Shown: positions 8,042 to 17,485 of the stretch, in pieces | How the letters are laid out: each line of letters starts with the position of its first letter | Position numbering within the stretch: the first letter of the stretch is position 1 | Assembly: GCF_044582145.1 (NCBI RefSeq) | Contig: NZ_JBDODO010000016.1 | Length of the DNA stretch: 39,950 nucleotides | From: Guyparkeria sp016278265 | Lineage (GTDB): Bacteria > Pseudomonadota > Gammaproteobacteria > Halothiobacillales > Halothiobacillaceae | Direction: 5' to 3' (one strand) | Made by a program: the position numbers and the translations under genes | Notes under the pieces: model-generated | Database searches by the model: none | What the model was told of the DNA's origin: nothing | Seen by the model: the letters and a program-made list of their open reading frames with translations, nothing else

Positions 8042-8557
8042 ATGAGCCGTAACGCAAAAGACGTCTCGAACGAAGGCCTGATCGAGAAGCTGGTCACGAT
8101 CAACCGTGTGTCCAAGGTGGTCAAAGGTGGTCGCCAGTTCTCGTTCACCGCGCTGACCGTGGTTGGTGATGGTGAAGGCCGAGTGGGCTATGGCTACGGC
8201 AAGGCCAAAGAAGTGCCTGCCGCTATCCAGAAGGCCATGGACCGTGCACGCAACAGCATGATCGACGTGCCTCTCCGTGACGGGACCCTGCACTACCAGA
8301 CCAAGGGCCGTCACGGTGCCGGTCGGGTGTTCATGAAGCCGGCCTCGGAAGGTACTGGCGTCATCGCAGGCGGCGCGATGCGTGCCGTCTTCGAGGCAGC
8401 CGGCGTCCGTAACGTGCTGGCCAAGTGCATCGGGACCCGCAATCACATGAACGTGATCCGGGCGACGATCGACGGTCTCTCCCAGATCCAGTCGCCGGAA
8501 GCGGTTGCCGCCAAGCGTGGCAAGCGTGTCGAGGAAATCCTGGGGGATGAGGCATGA
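8042..8557 (+). CDS. rpsE: 30S ribosomal protein S5
   Basis: Small-subunit protein at the mRNA entry and decoding region. The product is 171 residues (E. coli 167). The dsRNA-binding-like domain contains VTINRVSKVVKGGRQFSF, and the second domain contains GVIAGGAMRAVFEAAGV. The stop overlaps the rpmD start as ATGA (8554-8557). Confidence 0.98.
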   Translation: MSRNAKDVSNEGLIEKLVTINRVSKVVKGGRQFSFTALTVVGDGEGRVGYGYGKAKEVPAAIQKAMDRARNSMIDVPLRDGTLHYQTKGRHGAGRVFMKPASEGTGVIAGGAMRAVFEAAGVRNVLAKCIGTRNHMNVIRATIDGLSQIQSPEAVAAKRGKRVEEILGDEA

Positions 8558-8751
8558 GTCAGAAGACTAGTGGCAAGATCCGGGTGCGCCTGGTTCGTTC
8601 GATGAATAATCGACTCGAATCGCACAAGGCCTGCGTGCGTGGGCTGGGCATCCGCCGTATGCACCATGAGGTGGAAGTGGCCGACACCCCGGAAAACCGG
8701 GGCATGATAAACCGCGTCCACTACATGCTCGACGTACAGGAAGCGAAGTAA
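8554..8751 (+). CDS. rpmD: 50S ribosomal protein L30
   Basis: Small large-subunit protein of the L30 ferredoxin-like fold. The product is 65 residues (E. coli 59). It contains SHKACVRGLGIRRMHHEV and ENRGMINRVHYM, the typical L30 pattern. It overlaps rpsE by 4 nt and rplO by one nt, which indicates coupled translation. Confidence 0.96.
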   Translation: MSQKTSGKIRVRLVRSMNNRLESHKACVRGLGIRRMHHEVEVADTPENRGMINRVHYMLDVQEAK

Positions 8752-9179
8752 TGCGTTTGAACAAACTTTCCCCTGCCGAGGGTAGCCGCACGGACGCCAA
8801 GCGCGTCGGTCGCGGCATCGGTTCCGGGCTGGGCAAGACTGGCGGTCGCGGTCACAAGGGCCAGAAGTCTCGCTCCGGCGGTTACCACAAGACCGGCTTC
8901 GAGGGTGGTCAGATGCCCTTGCAGCGTCGGTTGCCGAAGATGGGCTTCCGTGCGGCCAAGTCGCTGTACCGGGCGGAGATCCGCACCGCGGAACTGAACC
9001 GTCTGGATGGCGAGGTCACGCTCGCGTCGCTCAAGGCTGCCAACCTGATCCGCAACGACGTGAAGAGCGTCAAAATCATCCTTCAGGGTGATGTGGAGAA
9101 GAAGCTGCAGGTCAAGGGTCTGGCGATCAGCAAAGGTGCGCGCCAGGCAATCGAAGCCGCCGGTGGTTCAGCGGAGTAA
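8751..9179 (+). CDS. rplO: 50S ribosomal protein L15
   Basis: Late-assembly large-subunit protein. The product is 142 residues (E. coli 144). The Gly-rich basic N-terminus carries RVGRGIGSGLGKTGGRGHKG, and GFEGGQMPLQRRLPK follows. The start shares the last base of the rpmD stop codon (TAATG). Confidence 0.97.
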   Translation: MRLNKLSPAEGSRTDAKRVGRGIGSGLGKTGGRGHKGQKSRSGGYHKTGFEGGQMPLQRRLPKMGFRAAKSLYRAEIRTAELNRLDGEVTLASLKAANLIRNDVKSVKIILQGDVEKKLQVKGLAISKGARQAIEAAGGSAE

Positions 9180-9182
9180 AGA

Positions 9183-10517
9183 GTGGCACAGGCAAACTCA
9201 GGGATAGGCGCACTTGCCGGGGCCGGTCGATTGACCGAGCTCCGGCAACGTATTTTCTTCGTCATCATGGTGCTCGTGGTGTACCGGATCGGGACATTTA
9301 TCCCGTTGCCGGGGATCGACGTCGATGTCATGAAGGCGCTGTTCGAGCAGAACTCCGGCGGCATTCTGGGCATGGTCAACATGTTCTCCGGCGGGGCGCT
9401 CTCACGCATGTCCCTGTTTGCCTTGGGCGTGATGCCGTACATATCGGCGTCGATCATCGTCCAGCTGCTGACGGCGGTGGTGCCGTCGCTCGAAAAGCTG
9501 AAGAAGGAGGGTGAAGCCGGTCGTCGCAAGATCACCCAGTACACCCGGTACGGCACACTCGGGCTGGGCTTGGTCCAGGCGCTGGGTGTGTCGATCGCGC
9601 TTCAGGGTCAATCCGTCGGGGGGTCACCGCTGGTGTTCGCTCCGGGGATCGCCTTCGTCTTCATCGCCACCCTGACCCTGGTCAGCGGCACGATGTTGCT
9701 GGTCTGGCTGGGTGAGCAGATCACCGAGCGCGGCGTTGGTAACGGGATTTCGCTGATCATCTTCGCCGGTATCGTGGCGGGGCTGCCCAGCGCGATTGGC
9801 GGCACGGCGGAACTAGTCCGCACCGGTGAACTGCATGTGTTCACGATGTTGATACTGGGTGTGCTGATCCTCGCGGTCACGGCGTTTGTCGTGTTTGTCG
9901 AGCGCGGTCAGCGCCGGATCACGGTGAACTACGCGCGGCGACAGCAGGGTCGCGGCATGGCGGGGCAGCAGTCGTCTCACCTGCCGTTGAAGTTGAACAT
10001 GGCTGGTGTCATTCCGCCCATCTTCGCCTCGAGCATCATCTTGTTCCCGGCGACGATAGGTAACTGGTTCGGTCAGCAGGAAGGCATGGGTTGGCTTGCC
10101 GATCTGTCCAACACGCTGTCTCCGGGTCAGCCGCTTTACGTGTTGTTCTATGCGGCGGCGATCATCTTCTTCTGCTTCTTCTACACCGCGCTGGTGTTCA
10201 ATGCCCGTGAAACCGCGGACAACCTCAAGCGTTCCGGCGCCTTCGTTCCGGGTATCCGCCCGGGCGAGCAGACGGCACGGTACATTGACAAGGTGCTCAC
10301 GCGCCTGACGTTCTGGGGGGCGATGTACATCACTGCGGTCTGCCTGCTGCCGGAGTTCTTGATCCTGTACTGGAACGTGCCGTTCTACTTCGGTGGCACG
10401 TCGCTGCTGATCATCGTGATCGTGCTGATGGACTTCATGTCCCAAGTGCAGTCTCACCTGGTTTCGCATCAGTACGACAGCCTGGTCCGCAAGGCACATT
10501 TCAAGAACGGGCTGTAA
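9183..10517 (+). CDS. secY: Protein translocase channel subunit SecY
   Basis: Pore subunit of the SecYEG translocon in the inner membrane. The product is 444 residues (E. coli 443) with the repeated hydrophobic stretches expected for ten membrane helices. Family motifs include FIPLPGID after the first helix, LGVMPYISASIIVQLL (plug and TM2 region) and ERGVGNGISLIIFAGI. The start is GTG at 9183, three bases after the rplO stop, with AAAGAG upstream. Gene order rplO-secY is conserved, but the usual next gene rpmJ is absent. Confidence 0.98.
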   Translation: MAQANSGIGALAGAGRLTELRQRIFFVIMVLVVYRIGTFIPLPGIDVDVMKALFEQNSGGILGMVNMFSGGALSRMSLFALGVMPYISASIIVQLLTAVVPSLEKLKKEGEAGRRKITQYTRYGTLGLGLVQALGVSIALQGQSVGGSPLVFAPGIAFVFIATLTLVSGTMLLVWLGEQITERGVGNGISLIIFAGIVAGLPSAIGGTAELVRTGELHVFTMLILGVLILAVTAFVVFVERGQRRITVNYARRQQGRGMAGQQSSHLPLKLNMAGVIPPIFASSIILFPATIGNWFGQQEGMGWLADLSNTLSPGQPLYVLFYAAAIIFFCFFYTALVFNARETADNLKRSGAFVPGIRPGEQTARYIDKVLTRLTFWGAMYITAVCLLPEFLILYWNVPFYFGGTSLLIIVIVLMDFMSQVQSHLVSHQYDSLVRKAHFKNGL

Positions 10518-10539
10518 ACAGACGGCCCGTCGTTTCCGT

Positions 10540-10568
10540 TTGCTATTGACGGCGCGTTGCGTTACGCT
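10540..10568 (+). promoter_or_regulatory. Probable promoter of the rpsM-rplQ unit
   Basis: TTGCTA (10540-10545), a 17 nt spacer and TACGCT (10563-10568), followed by TTCGCGCTCTT. The discriminator and start region resemble the rplC promoter, which has GCCGCGCTCTT in the same position. It lies in the 80 bp gap between secY and rpsM. Both hexamers are only partial matches, so this is a moderate call. Confidence 0.45.
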
Positions 10569-10597
10569 TTCGCGCTCTTTTTTGGGGTGATATATCG

Positions 10598-10954
10598 ATG
10601 GCACGTATTGCTGGGATCAACATTCCCGTTCAGAAACATGTGGTCATTGGCCTGACTTCCATTTATGGGGTTGGCCAGACCCGCGCCAAGCAGATCTGCG
10701 AAGCCACCGGCGTGGCCGAGGATCGCAAGGTGCGCGACCTGTCCGAGGCAGAGGTTGAGGCCCTGCGTGCGGAAGTCGGCAAGTATGTAGTCGAAGGCGA
10801 CCTGCGTCGCGACGTCTCCATGAACATCAAGCGTCTGATGGACCTTGGTTGTTACCGTGGCCTGCGTCATCGTCGTGGTTTGCCATTGCGTGGGCAGCGC
10901 ACACGCACTAACGCACGGACTCGTAAGGGTCCGCGGCGCCTGGTCAAGCGCTAA
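10598..10954 (+). CDS. rpsM: 30S ribosomal protein S13
   Basis: Small-subunit head protein contacting P-site tRNA and L5. The product is 118 residues, as in E. coli. It begins MARIAGINIPVQKHVVIGL, and the basic C-terminus contains GLPLRGQRTRTNARTRKGP. GGGGTGA is the ribosome-binding site. First gene of an alpha-operon-like unit. Confidence 0.98.
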   Translation: MARIAGINIPVQKHVVIGLTSIYGVGQTRAKQICEATGVAEDRKVRDLSEAEVEALRAEVGKYVVEGDLRRDVSMNIKRLMDLGCYRGLRHRRGLPLRGQRTRTNARTRKGPRRLVKR

Positions 10955-10988
10955 TCAGGCTTAATATTCTTTCGAGAGTAGGATTTTA

Positions 10989-11378
10989 ATGGCTAAAGCA
11001 AGTCAAGGTGCCCGTAAAAAGGTAAAACGCGTCGTCACCGACGCGGTCGCGCATATCCATGCGTCGTTCAACAACACGATCGTGACGATTACGGATCGTC
11101 AGGGCAACACCCTCAGCTGGGCGACTTCCGGGGGCTCGGGTTTCCGCGGTTCTCGCAAGTCGACCCCGTTTGCTGCACAGGTTGCAGCCGAACGTGCCGG
11201 CGAGGCAGCCAAGGTATATGGGGTGAAGACCGTCGATGTTGAAGTCAAGGGCCCAGGCCCGGGTCGCGAGTCGACCATCCGCGCGCTAAACGCCGTGGGC
11301 TTCAAGGTGGGCGTGATCACTGACGTTACCCCCATCCCGCACAATGGTTGCCGTCCGCCCAAAAAGCGTCGCGTTTGA
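10989..11378 (+). CDS. rpsK: 30S ribosomal protein S11
   Basis: Platform protein at the mRNA exit and E-site. The product is 129 residues, the E. coli length. It contains HIHASFNNTIVTITDRQGN, and ends with the conserved DVTPIPHNGCRPPKKRRV. Confidence 0.98.
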   Translation: MAKASQGARKKVKRVVTDAVAHIHASFNNTIVTITDRQGNTLSWATSGGSGFRGSRKSTPFAAQVAAERAGEAAKVYGVKTVDVEVKGPGPGRESTIRALNAVGFKVGVITDVTPIPHNGCRPPKKRRV

Positions 11379-11406
11379 CGGTGCGTTTGTAAGGAGTATT
11401 TGACTT

Positions 11407-12033
11407 ATGGCTCGTTATCTCGGTCCAACTTGTAAGCTAGCCCGGCGCGAAGGCACGGATCTTTTCCTCAAGTCCGGCGTCCGCGCACTGGAAGACAAGT
11501 GCCATCACGATCGCGCCCCTGGCCAGCATGGCTCCGGCGGCCGTCGCCAGAAGGTGTCTGACTACGGCCTGCAGCTGCGCGAAAAGCAGAAGCTGCGTCG
11601 TATCTACGGTGTGCTCGAGCGGCAGTTCCGTAATTACTACAAGCGCGCCGCGCAAATGAAAGGCTCCACCGGCGAGAACCTGTTGCAGATTCTCGAATGC
11701 CGTCTGGACAACGTCGCCTATCGCATGGGCTTTGGTGCGACTCGCGCGGAAGCGCGTCAGTTGGTCTCGCACCGTGGCCTGCTGGTGAACGGCCAGGTGG
11801 TCAACATCCCGTCCTACCAGGTCGGTATGGAAGACGTGGTCTCGGTTCGCGAGAAGGCGAAGAAGCAGCAACGCGTCAAGGATGCCCTCGAACTGTCCGC
11901 GCAGCGCGAGGTCGTGCCGTGGGTTACGGTCGATTCCAGCAAGATGGAAGGCATCTTCAAGGCCGTTCCGACTCGGGACGAATTGCCGGCGGACATCAAC
12001 GAATCGCTCGTTGTCGAGCTGTATTCGAAGTAA
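11407..12033 (+). CDS. rpsD: 30S ribosomal protein S4
   Basis: Primary 16S rRNA-binding protein. In E. coli it is the translational repressor of the alpha operon and has antitermination activity. The product is 208 residues (E. coli 206). The S4 RNA-binding domain lies around residues 98-160 and includes ECRLDNVAYRMGFGATRAEA. AAGGAGTATT precedes the ATG. Confidence 0.98.
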   Translation: MARYLGPTCKLARREGTDLFLKSGVRALEDKCHHDRAPGQHGSGGRRQKVSDYGLQLREKQKLRRIYGVLERQFRNYYKRAAQMKGSTGENLLQILECRLDNVAYRMGFGATRAEARQLVSHRGLLVNGQVVNIPSYQVGMEDVVSVREKAKKQQRVKDALELSAQREVVPWVTVDSSKMEGIFKAVPTRDELPADINESLVVELYSK

Positions 12034-12053
12034 ACGGTTTTCGGGGGTACGTA

Positions 12054-13049
12054 ATGCAACTGGGTTCTACAGAGCTTCTCAAGCCGCGCCTGGTCGACGT
12101 GGAAACGATCGACGACACCCATGCGCGCGTCGTGCTGGAGCCGTTGGAGCGTGGATTTGGCTATACGCTGGGCAATGCGTTGCGGCGTATCCTGCTCTCG
12201 TCCATCCCAGGCGTTGCCGTCACTGAGGCGGAGATCGAAGGCACACTCCACGAGTACAGCGCACTCGAGGGCGTCCAAGAGGACGTGCTCGAAATCCTGC
12301 TGAACCTCAAGGGATTGTCGATCACCATGCACGGCCGCGACGAGGCCGTACTGAGCATCAAAAAGACCGGTCCGGGCACCGTGACCGCCGCCGACATCAA
12401 GGCGGATCACTCGGTCGAGATCATAAATCCGGATCACGTCATCGCTACCCTGCGTGACGATGCCGAGCTGAACATGACCTTCAAGGTCCAGCGTGGCATG
12501 GGTTACGTGCCGGCCAGTGCGCGTCGTGAAGACGAGGAAACCACCGTCGGCCGTCTGCTGATCGATGCGTCATTCTCGCCGCTGCGGCGCGTGGCCTACT
12601 CGGTCGAGCGGGCACGTGTCGAACAGCGCACCGACCTTGACTCGCTGGTCCTCGATATCGAGACCAACGGTTCGATCTCGGCCGAGGACGCGATTCGGCA
12701 GGCGGCAGGCATCCTGGTCGATCAATTGTCGGTGCTGGTCGACCTCAAGGCGGAAAAGGCCGAGCCTGTCGAAGAGCAGGCGCCGTCGGTGGACCCGGTG
12801 CTGCTGCGTCCGGTCGACGACCTAGAGCTGACCGTTCGTTCGGCGAACTGCCTCAAGGCGGAAAACATCTATTACATCGGCGACCTGATCCAGCGGTCGG
12901 AAATGGAATTGCTCAAGACCCCGAATCTTGGCAAGAAGTCCTTGACCGAAATCAAGGACGTACTTGCCAAGCAGGGGCTGTCCTTGGGGCAGAAACTGGA
13001 GAACTGGCCGCCGGCCGAGCTCCAGAATCTGAGCGAATCCAAGATTTGA
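12054..13049 (+). CDS. rpoA: RNA polymerase subunit alpha
   Basis: Scaffold subunit that dimerises to nucleate core RNA polymerase. The product is 331 residues (E. coli 329). The N-terminal assembly domain (~1-235) includes GFGYTLGNALRRILLSS. After a linker, the C-terminal DNA- and activator-binding domain contains LELTVRSANCLKAENI with the arginine corresponding to E. coli R265, and the NLGKKSL helix. The true start is ATG 12054 (MQLGSTELLKP, with GGGGGT upstream). The reading frame stays open far upstream into rpsD, so longer calls from 11697 are artefacts. Confidence 0.98.
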   Translation: MQLGSTELLKPRLVDVETIDDTHARVVLEPLERGFGYTLGNALRRILLSSIPGVAVTEAEIEGTLHEYSALEGVQEDVLEILLNLKGLSITMHGRDEAVLSIKKTGPGTVTAADIKADHSVEIINPDHVIATLRDDAELNMTFKVQRGMGYVPASARREDEETTVGRLLIDASFSPLRRVAYSVERARVEQRTDLDSLVLDIETNGSISAEDAIRQAAGILVDQLSVLVDLKAEKAEPVEEQAPSVDPVLLRPVDDLELTVRSANCLKAENIYYIGDLIQRSEMELLKTPNLGKKSLTEIKDVLAKQGLSLGQKLENWPPAELQNLSESKI

Positions 13050-13073
13050 ACGAAATTTTTTGGAGTATTTGAC

Positions 13074-13472
13074 ATGCGTCATCGTCAATCCGGTCGGCAG
13101 TTGGGTCGCAACGCCTCACAGCGCAAGGCGCTGATGCGTTCGCTCACCAATGCCCTGATCGAGCACGAGGTCATCAAGACCACGGTTCCCAAGGCCAAGG
13201 AGCTGCGTCGCGTCGCTGAACCGCTGATTACCCTCGCCAAGGAAGACAGCGTTCACGCTCGTCGGCAGGCCTTTGCGAAGGTTGGCAACAAGACCACCGT
13301 CGGCAAGCTGTTCTCCGACGTCGGTCCGCGCTTCAAGGAGCGCAAGGGCGGTTACCTGCGCATTCTCAAGTGCGGTTTCCGCGCTGGCGACGCGGCCCCC
13401 ATGGCCTACGTCGAACTGGTCGAGCGTAGCACCGAGCCGGCAGAGGTTGCCGAGGAAGCTGCTGCCGAGTAA
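13074..13472 (+). CDS. rplQ: 50S ribosomal protein L17
   Basis: Large-subunit protein near the tunnel exit. The product is 132 residues (E. coli 127). It begins MRHRQSGRQLGRNASQRKAL and contains GGYLRILKCGFRAGD. A short acidic tail (EPAEVAEEAAAE) extends the C-terminus slightly. Last gene of the unit, with a terminator 39 nt after the stop. Confidence 0.98.
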   Translation: MRHRQSGRQLGRNASQRKALMRSLTNALIEHEVIKTTVPKAKELRRVAEPLITLAKEDSVHARRQAFAKVGNKTTVGKLFSDVGPRFKERKGGYLRILKCGFRAGDAAPMAYVELVERSTEPAEVAEEAAAE

Positions 13473-13510
13473 GTGGCTGACTCACGGGCCCTTAGTCCGT
13501 CGGAATGTAG

Positions 13511-13538
13511 AAAGCCCGCCGTCATTGGCGGGCTTTTT
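13511..13538 (+). terminator. Terminator after rplQ, probably bidirectional
   Basis: Ten-pair stem (13511-13520 with 13527-13536), 6 nt loop, and five T at the 3' side. The 5' side starts AAAG, so on the minus strand the hairpin is followed by CTTTC and may also serve the convergent DUF302 gene. Confidence 0.85.
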
Positions 13539-13561
13539 CTTTGCTGGGGTCGGAGGGGCGA

Positions 13562-13951
13562 TCAGGTACTGACCGTTTCCTCAATAATGCGGTTCATGGT
13601 CTCTTCCACCTCGGATGCCACCTTGGCCAACGCCGCGTCGTCGCTCAGCATCGCGAGCATTTTTGTCGGGCGGATCATCGAGACGATGACCTTTCCGTCG
13701 CGCTCGTAGACGGCTATGCGGCAAGGCAGGGCGTTGGCGAGCTCCATCCGCACGGCAAGTACTTCCGCGGCACGCTTGGGATTGCACACCTCGAAAACCC
13801 GACATTGCGGGGCAAAGTCGACGCCCTTGGCGTTGAGCGTGCCGTGGATGTCATGGGTGTGCAGTAGCCCGAATCCGTTGGCGGGGACCGCGTCACGCAA
13901 GCGTTGGCAGGTGGTTTCGAATTCGTGCGGACTCTGAAATTCATCAATCAT
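13562..13951 (-). CDS. DUF302 domain protein
   Basis: Small cytoplasmic protein of the DUF302 family, whose function is not established. The product is 129 residues, the usual single-domain length. Recognisable family pattern: GFGLLHTHDIHGTLNAKGVD, then CRVFEVCNP, then LPCRIAVYERDGKVIVSMIRP. Residues Cys and Pro of VCNP and LPC are typical of the family. Start 13951 is preferred to 13996 because GGAG lies 10 nt upstream and the protein then begins at the domain. It is convergent with rplQ and divergent from the next gene, so it is a single-gene unit. Confidence 0.85.
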   Translation of the reverse strand: MIDEFQSPHEFETTCQRLRDAVPANGFGLLHTHDIHGTLNAKGVDFAPQCRVFEVCNPKRAAEVLAVRMELANALPCRIAVYERDGKVIVSMIRPTKMLAMLSDDAALAKVASEVEETMNRIIEETVST

Positions 13952-14199
13952 GGGTTTGTTGCTCCGGTTGGTTTGCCATCGGGGCAAGCTTAACAAACCG
14001 GTCGGCAGCGCATCGTTTCATTAGAGGGTGTCGGTTGCGCCTGGTTGCCGGGTCTCCTACGATGCATGGGGTCTCGCGACGGCCCCTATGTCATTCCGGG
14101 AACTTTCCCGACGATCGGGTGGTCGCATGTTCCTATCGGGACTCGGCACCCGGCACGTATCTCGTGTAAAGCCGAATCATTTAAATGAGGAGTGATTGC

Positions 14200-14835
14200 A
14201 TGTCCGTTTGGAACCAGAAGTTGCGCAAATCCATGATGGCGGCCGGCGTCTCTGCCGCGCTTGCCTTCAGTGGCGCGGCCGTGGCCCAGCAGGGCGGTCA
14301 GTCCGCACCGCATGGTGGCCAGGGCGGCGCTCAGGGCCAAGTGCCGGAAATGACTGACGAGCAGCGCCAACTAATGGAAGAGATGCGCTCGGTTCAACAG
14401 GAACTCCAGCAGACTCAGGCCAAGCTAAGCGAGCTCGAACAGCAGGCCTACGAGAACAACCCGGCGCTGGGTGACAAGCGCGATGCGCTGCAGGCCAAGA
14501 TTGCCGAAAAGATGTCGAGTGGTGGCTACGACGCCGAGAAGGAATTCGAGCAAATGAAGGCAACCATGTCGAAGTACCAAGGTGGTGCTGAGCAGCCGTC
14601 TGAATCCGAAGTCAAGGCGTTCCGCCAGCAACAGCAGGAGTTCCAGCAGCGTCAGCAGCAGGCCTTCCAGGATGAGGAAGTGCAAAGCTTGGCTCAGGAT
14701 CTGCGCGGCGATGTTGAACAGGTGATGAAGGAAAACAATCCGCAAGCCAACGATCTGTTTGCCAAGATGGAGCGTCAGGCCGAGGAAATGCAGCGGCTGC
14801 GTGAGAAAGCGATGAAGATGCGCCAAGGCGGCTAA
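14200..14835 (+). CDS. Secreted Gln-rich coiled-coil protein, unknown function
   Basis: I do not recognise the family. The 211-residue product has a clean Sec signal peptide: basic MSVWNQKLRK, a hydrophobic core, and AVA before QQ at about residue 29/30. The mature part starts with a Gly/Gln-rich stretch. The rest is charged, Gln/Glu/Met-rich, with long heptad-compatible helices (for example MRSVQQELQQTQAKLSELEQ) and no cysteine seen. A periplasmic coiled-coil, chaperone-like or adaptor role is possible but unproven. ATG 14200 has GAGGAG 7 nt upstream, preferred over ATG 14185. The gene stands alone and has its own terminator. The 248 bp divergent region upstream (13952-14199) shows no convincing promoter or operator to me. 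Confidence 0.8.
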   Translation: MSVWNQKLRKSMMAAGVSAALAFSGAAVAQQGGQSAPHGGQGGAQGQVPEMTDEQRQLMEEMRSVQQELQQTQAKLSELEQQAYENNPALGDKRDALQAKIAEKMSSGGYDAEKEFEQMKATMSKYQGGAEQPSESEVKAFRQQQQEFQQRQQQAFQDEEVQSLAQDLRGDVEQVMKENNPQANDLFAKMERQAEEMQRLREKAMKMRQGG

Positions 14836-14863
14836 TCGCTAAACGCCTCTGCTAGCAGTAAAG

Positions 14864-14895
14864 AAAGGCCGGTCCCTGGTGGGGCCGGCCTTTTT
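14864..14895 (+). terminator. Bidirectional terminator between the coiled-coil gene and uvrB
   Basis: Thirteen-pair stem (14864-14876 with 14881-14893, one G-U pair), 4 nt loop, then T5 counting the paired T run. Read on the minus strand it is followed by TTTCTTT, so it can also terminate uvrB. Confidence 0.85.
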
Positions 14896-14934
14896 ATTGA
14901 GTGGCGTTCAGTTGCTCGTTCTTTCAGTCATCTT

Positions 14935-16983
<2,049 letters not shown>

Positions 16984-16991
16984 GGGGTGGG

Positions 16992-16997
16992 AGTATA
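16992..16997 (-). promoter_or_regulatory. Candidate -10 box of uvrB (possibly leaderless)
   Basis: TATACT read on the minus strand, ending 8 nt before the uvrB ATG. If used, transcription would start at or within a base or two of the start codon, giving a leaderless mRNA. That fits the absent ribosome-binding site. The best -35 at 17 nt (CGGAAA, 17015-17020) is a poor match. Confidence 0.35.
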
Positions 16998-17035
16998 TAG
17001 GGTTGGCCCTCGGCTTTCCGACGGCTTTTGCCCCA

Positions 17036-17384
17036 GGAAACTCTGCACGAATAGCCAGCGCCTCTGCGGGTCGCCAGGCGTCCAGATGCAAGGTGCGGTG
17101 CGCCGCCCAATGGCTGTAATCATTGGTAACCGCTGAACCGGATCGGCAGGAACCCGATCCGGCCGGTGGGAACCGGCCCGGAGGGCAAGGTTCAGGGGCG
17201 AATCTCGCGACACCGTAGGTGGACGCCTGGCGGCCCGCCTTACGGGGCTTGCCGGCTTGCCCGTCCTCGGTGTTGCCGATCCTCACCGGGCCCGGGTGAT
17301 TGCCTTGGGCCCGCCTTCGAATCGACGCCTTGATCGCGCATAAGCCGGTAAGCCAGATGCATTGGCTATTCGTGCAGATTTTCC
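17036..17384. repeat. MITE-like palindromic element, copy 1 (uvrB-rnr intergenic)
   Basis: 349 bp with 22 bp terminal inverted repeats (17036-17057 and 17363-17384, 21/22 matching) that contain the core CTCTGCACGAATAG on the left (ATCTGCACGAATAG on the right). A second nested pair lies inside (17066-17083 and 17221-17238, 17/18). Further in are local hairpins at 17107-17126, 17138-17162 (9 pairs) and 17161-17178 (7 pairs). No credible gene is inside. This accounts for most of the 500 bp gap between uvrB and rnr. The same terminal core bounds the element at 23716-23987. No clear target-site duplication is visible. Confidence 0.7.
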
Positions 17385-17386
17385 TT

Positions 17387-17392
17387 TATGAT
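17387..17392 (+). promoter_or_regulatory. Candidate -10 box of rnr
   Basis: TATGAT two bases beyond the right end of the palindromic element. The start site would be near 17399, with an ~87 nt leader before rnr. Possible -35 sequences (TTGGCT at 17362-17367, TGGCTA at 17363-17368) fall inside the element's right terminal repeat but are weak or badly spaced. Confidence 0.4.
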
Positions 17393-17485
17393 GGCGGGCT
17401 ATATCCCTCGCTAAAGCTGCCGATTTCTTGTTGATTTACGGTTGAGTTTCGCGAGTGACTTTCCAGACGCACTTTTCAGGTATCC

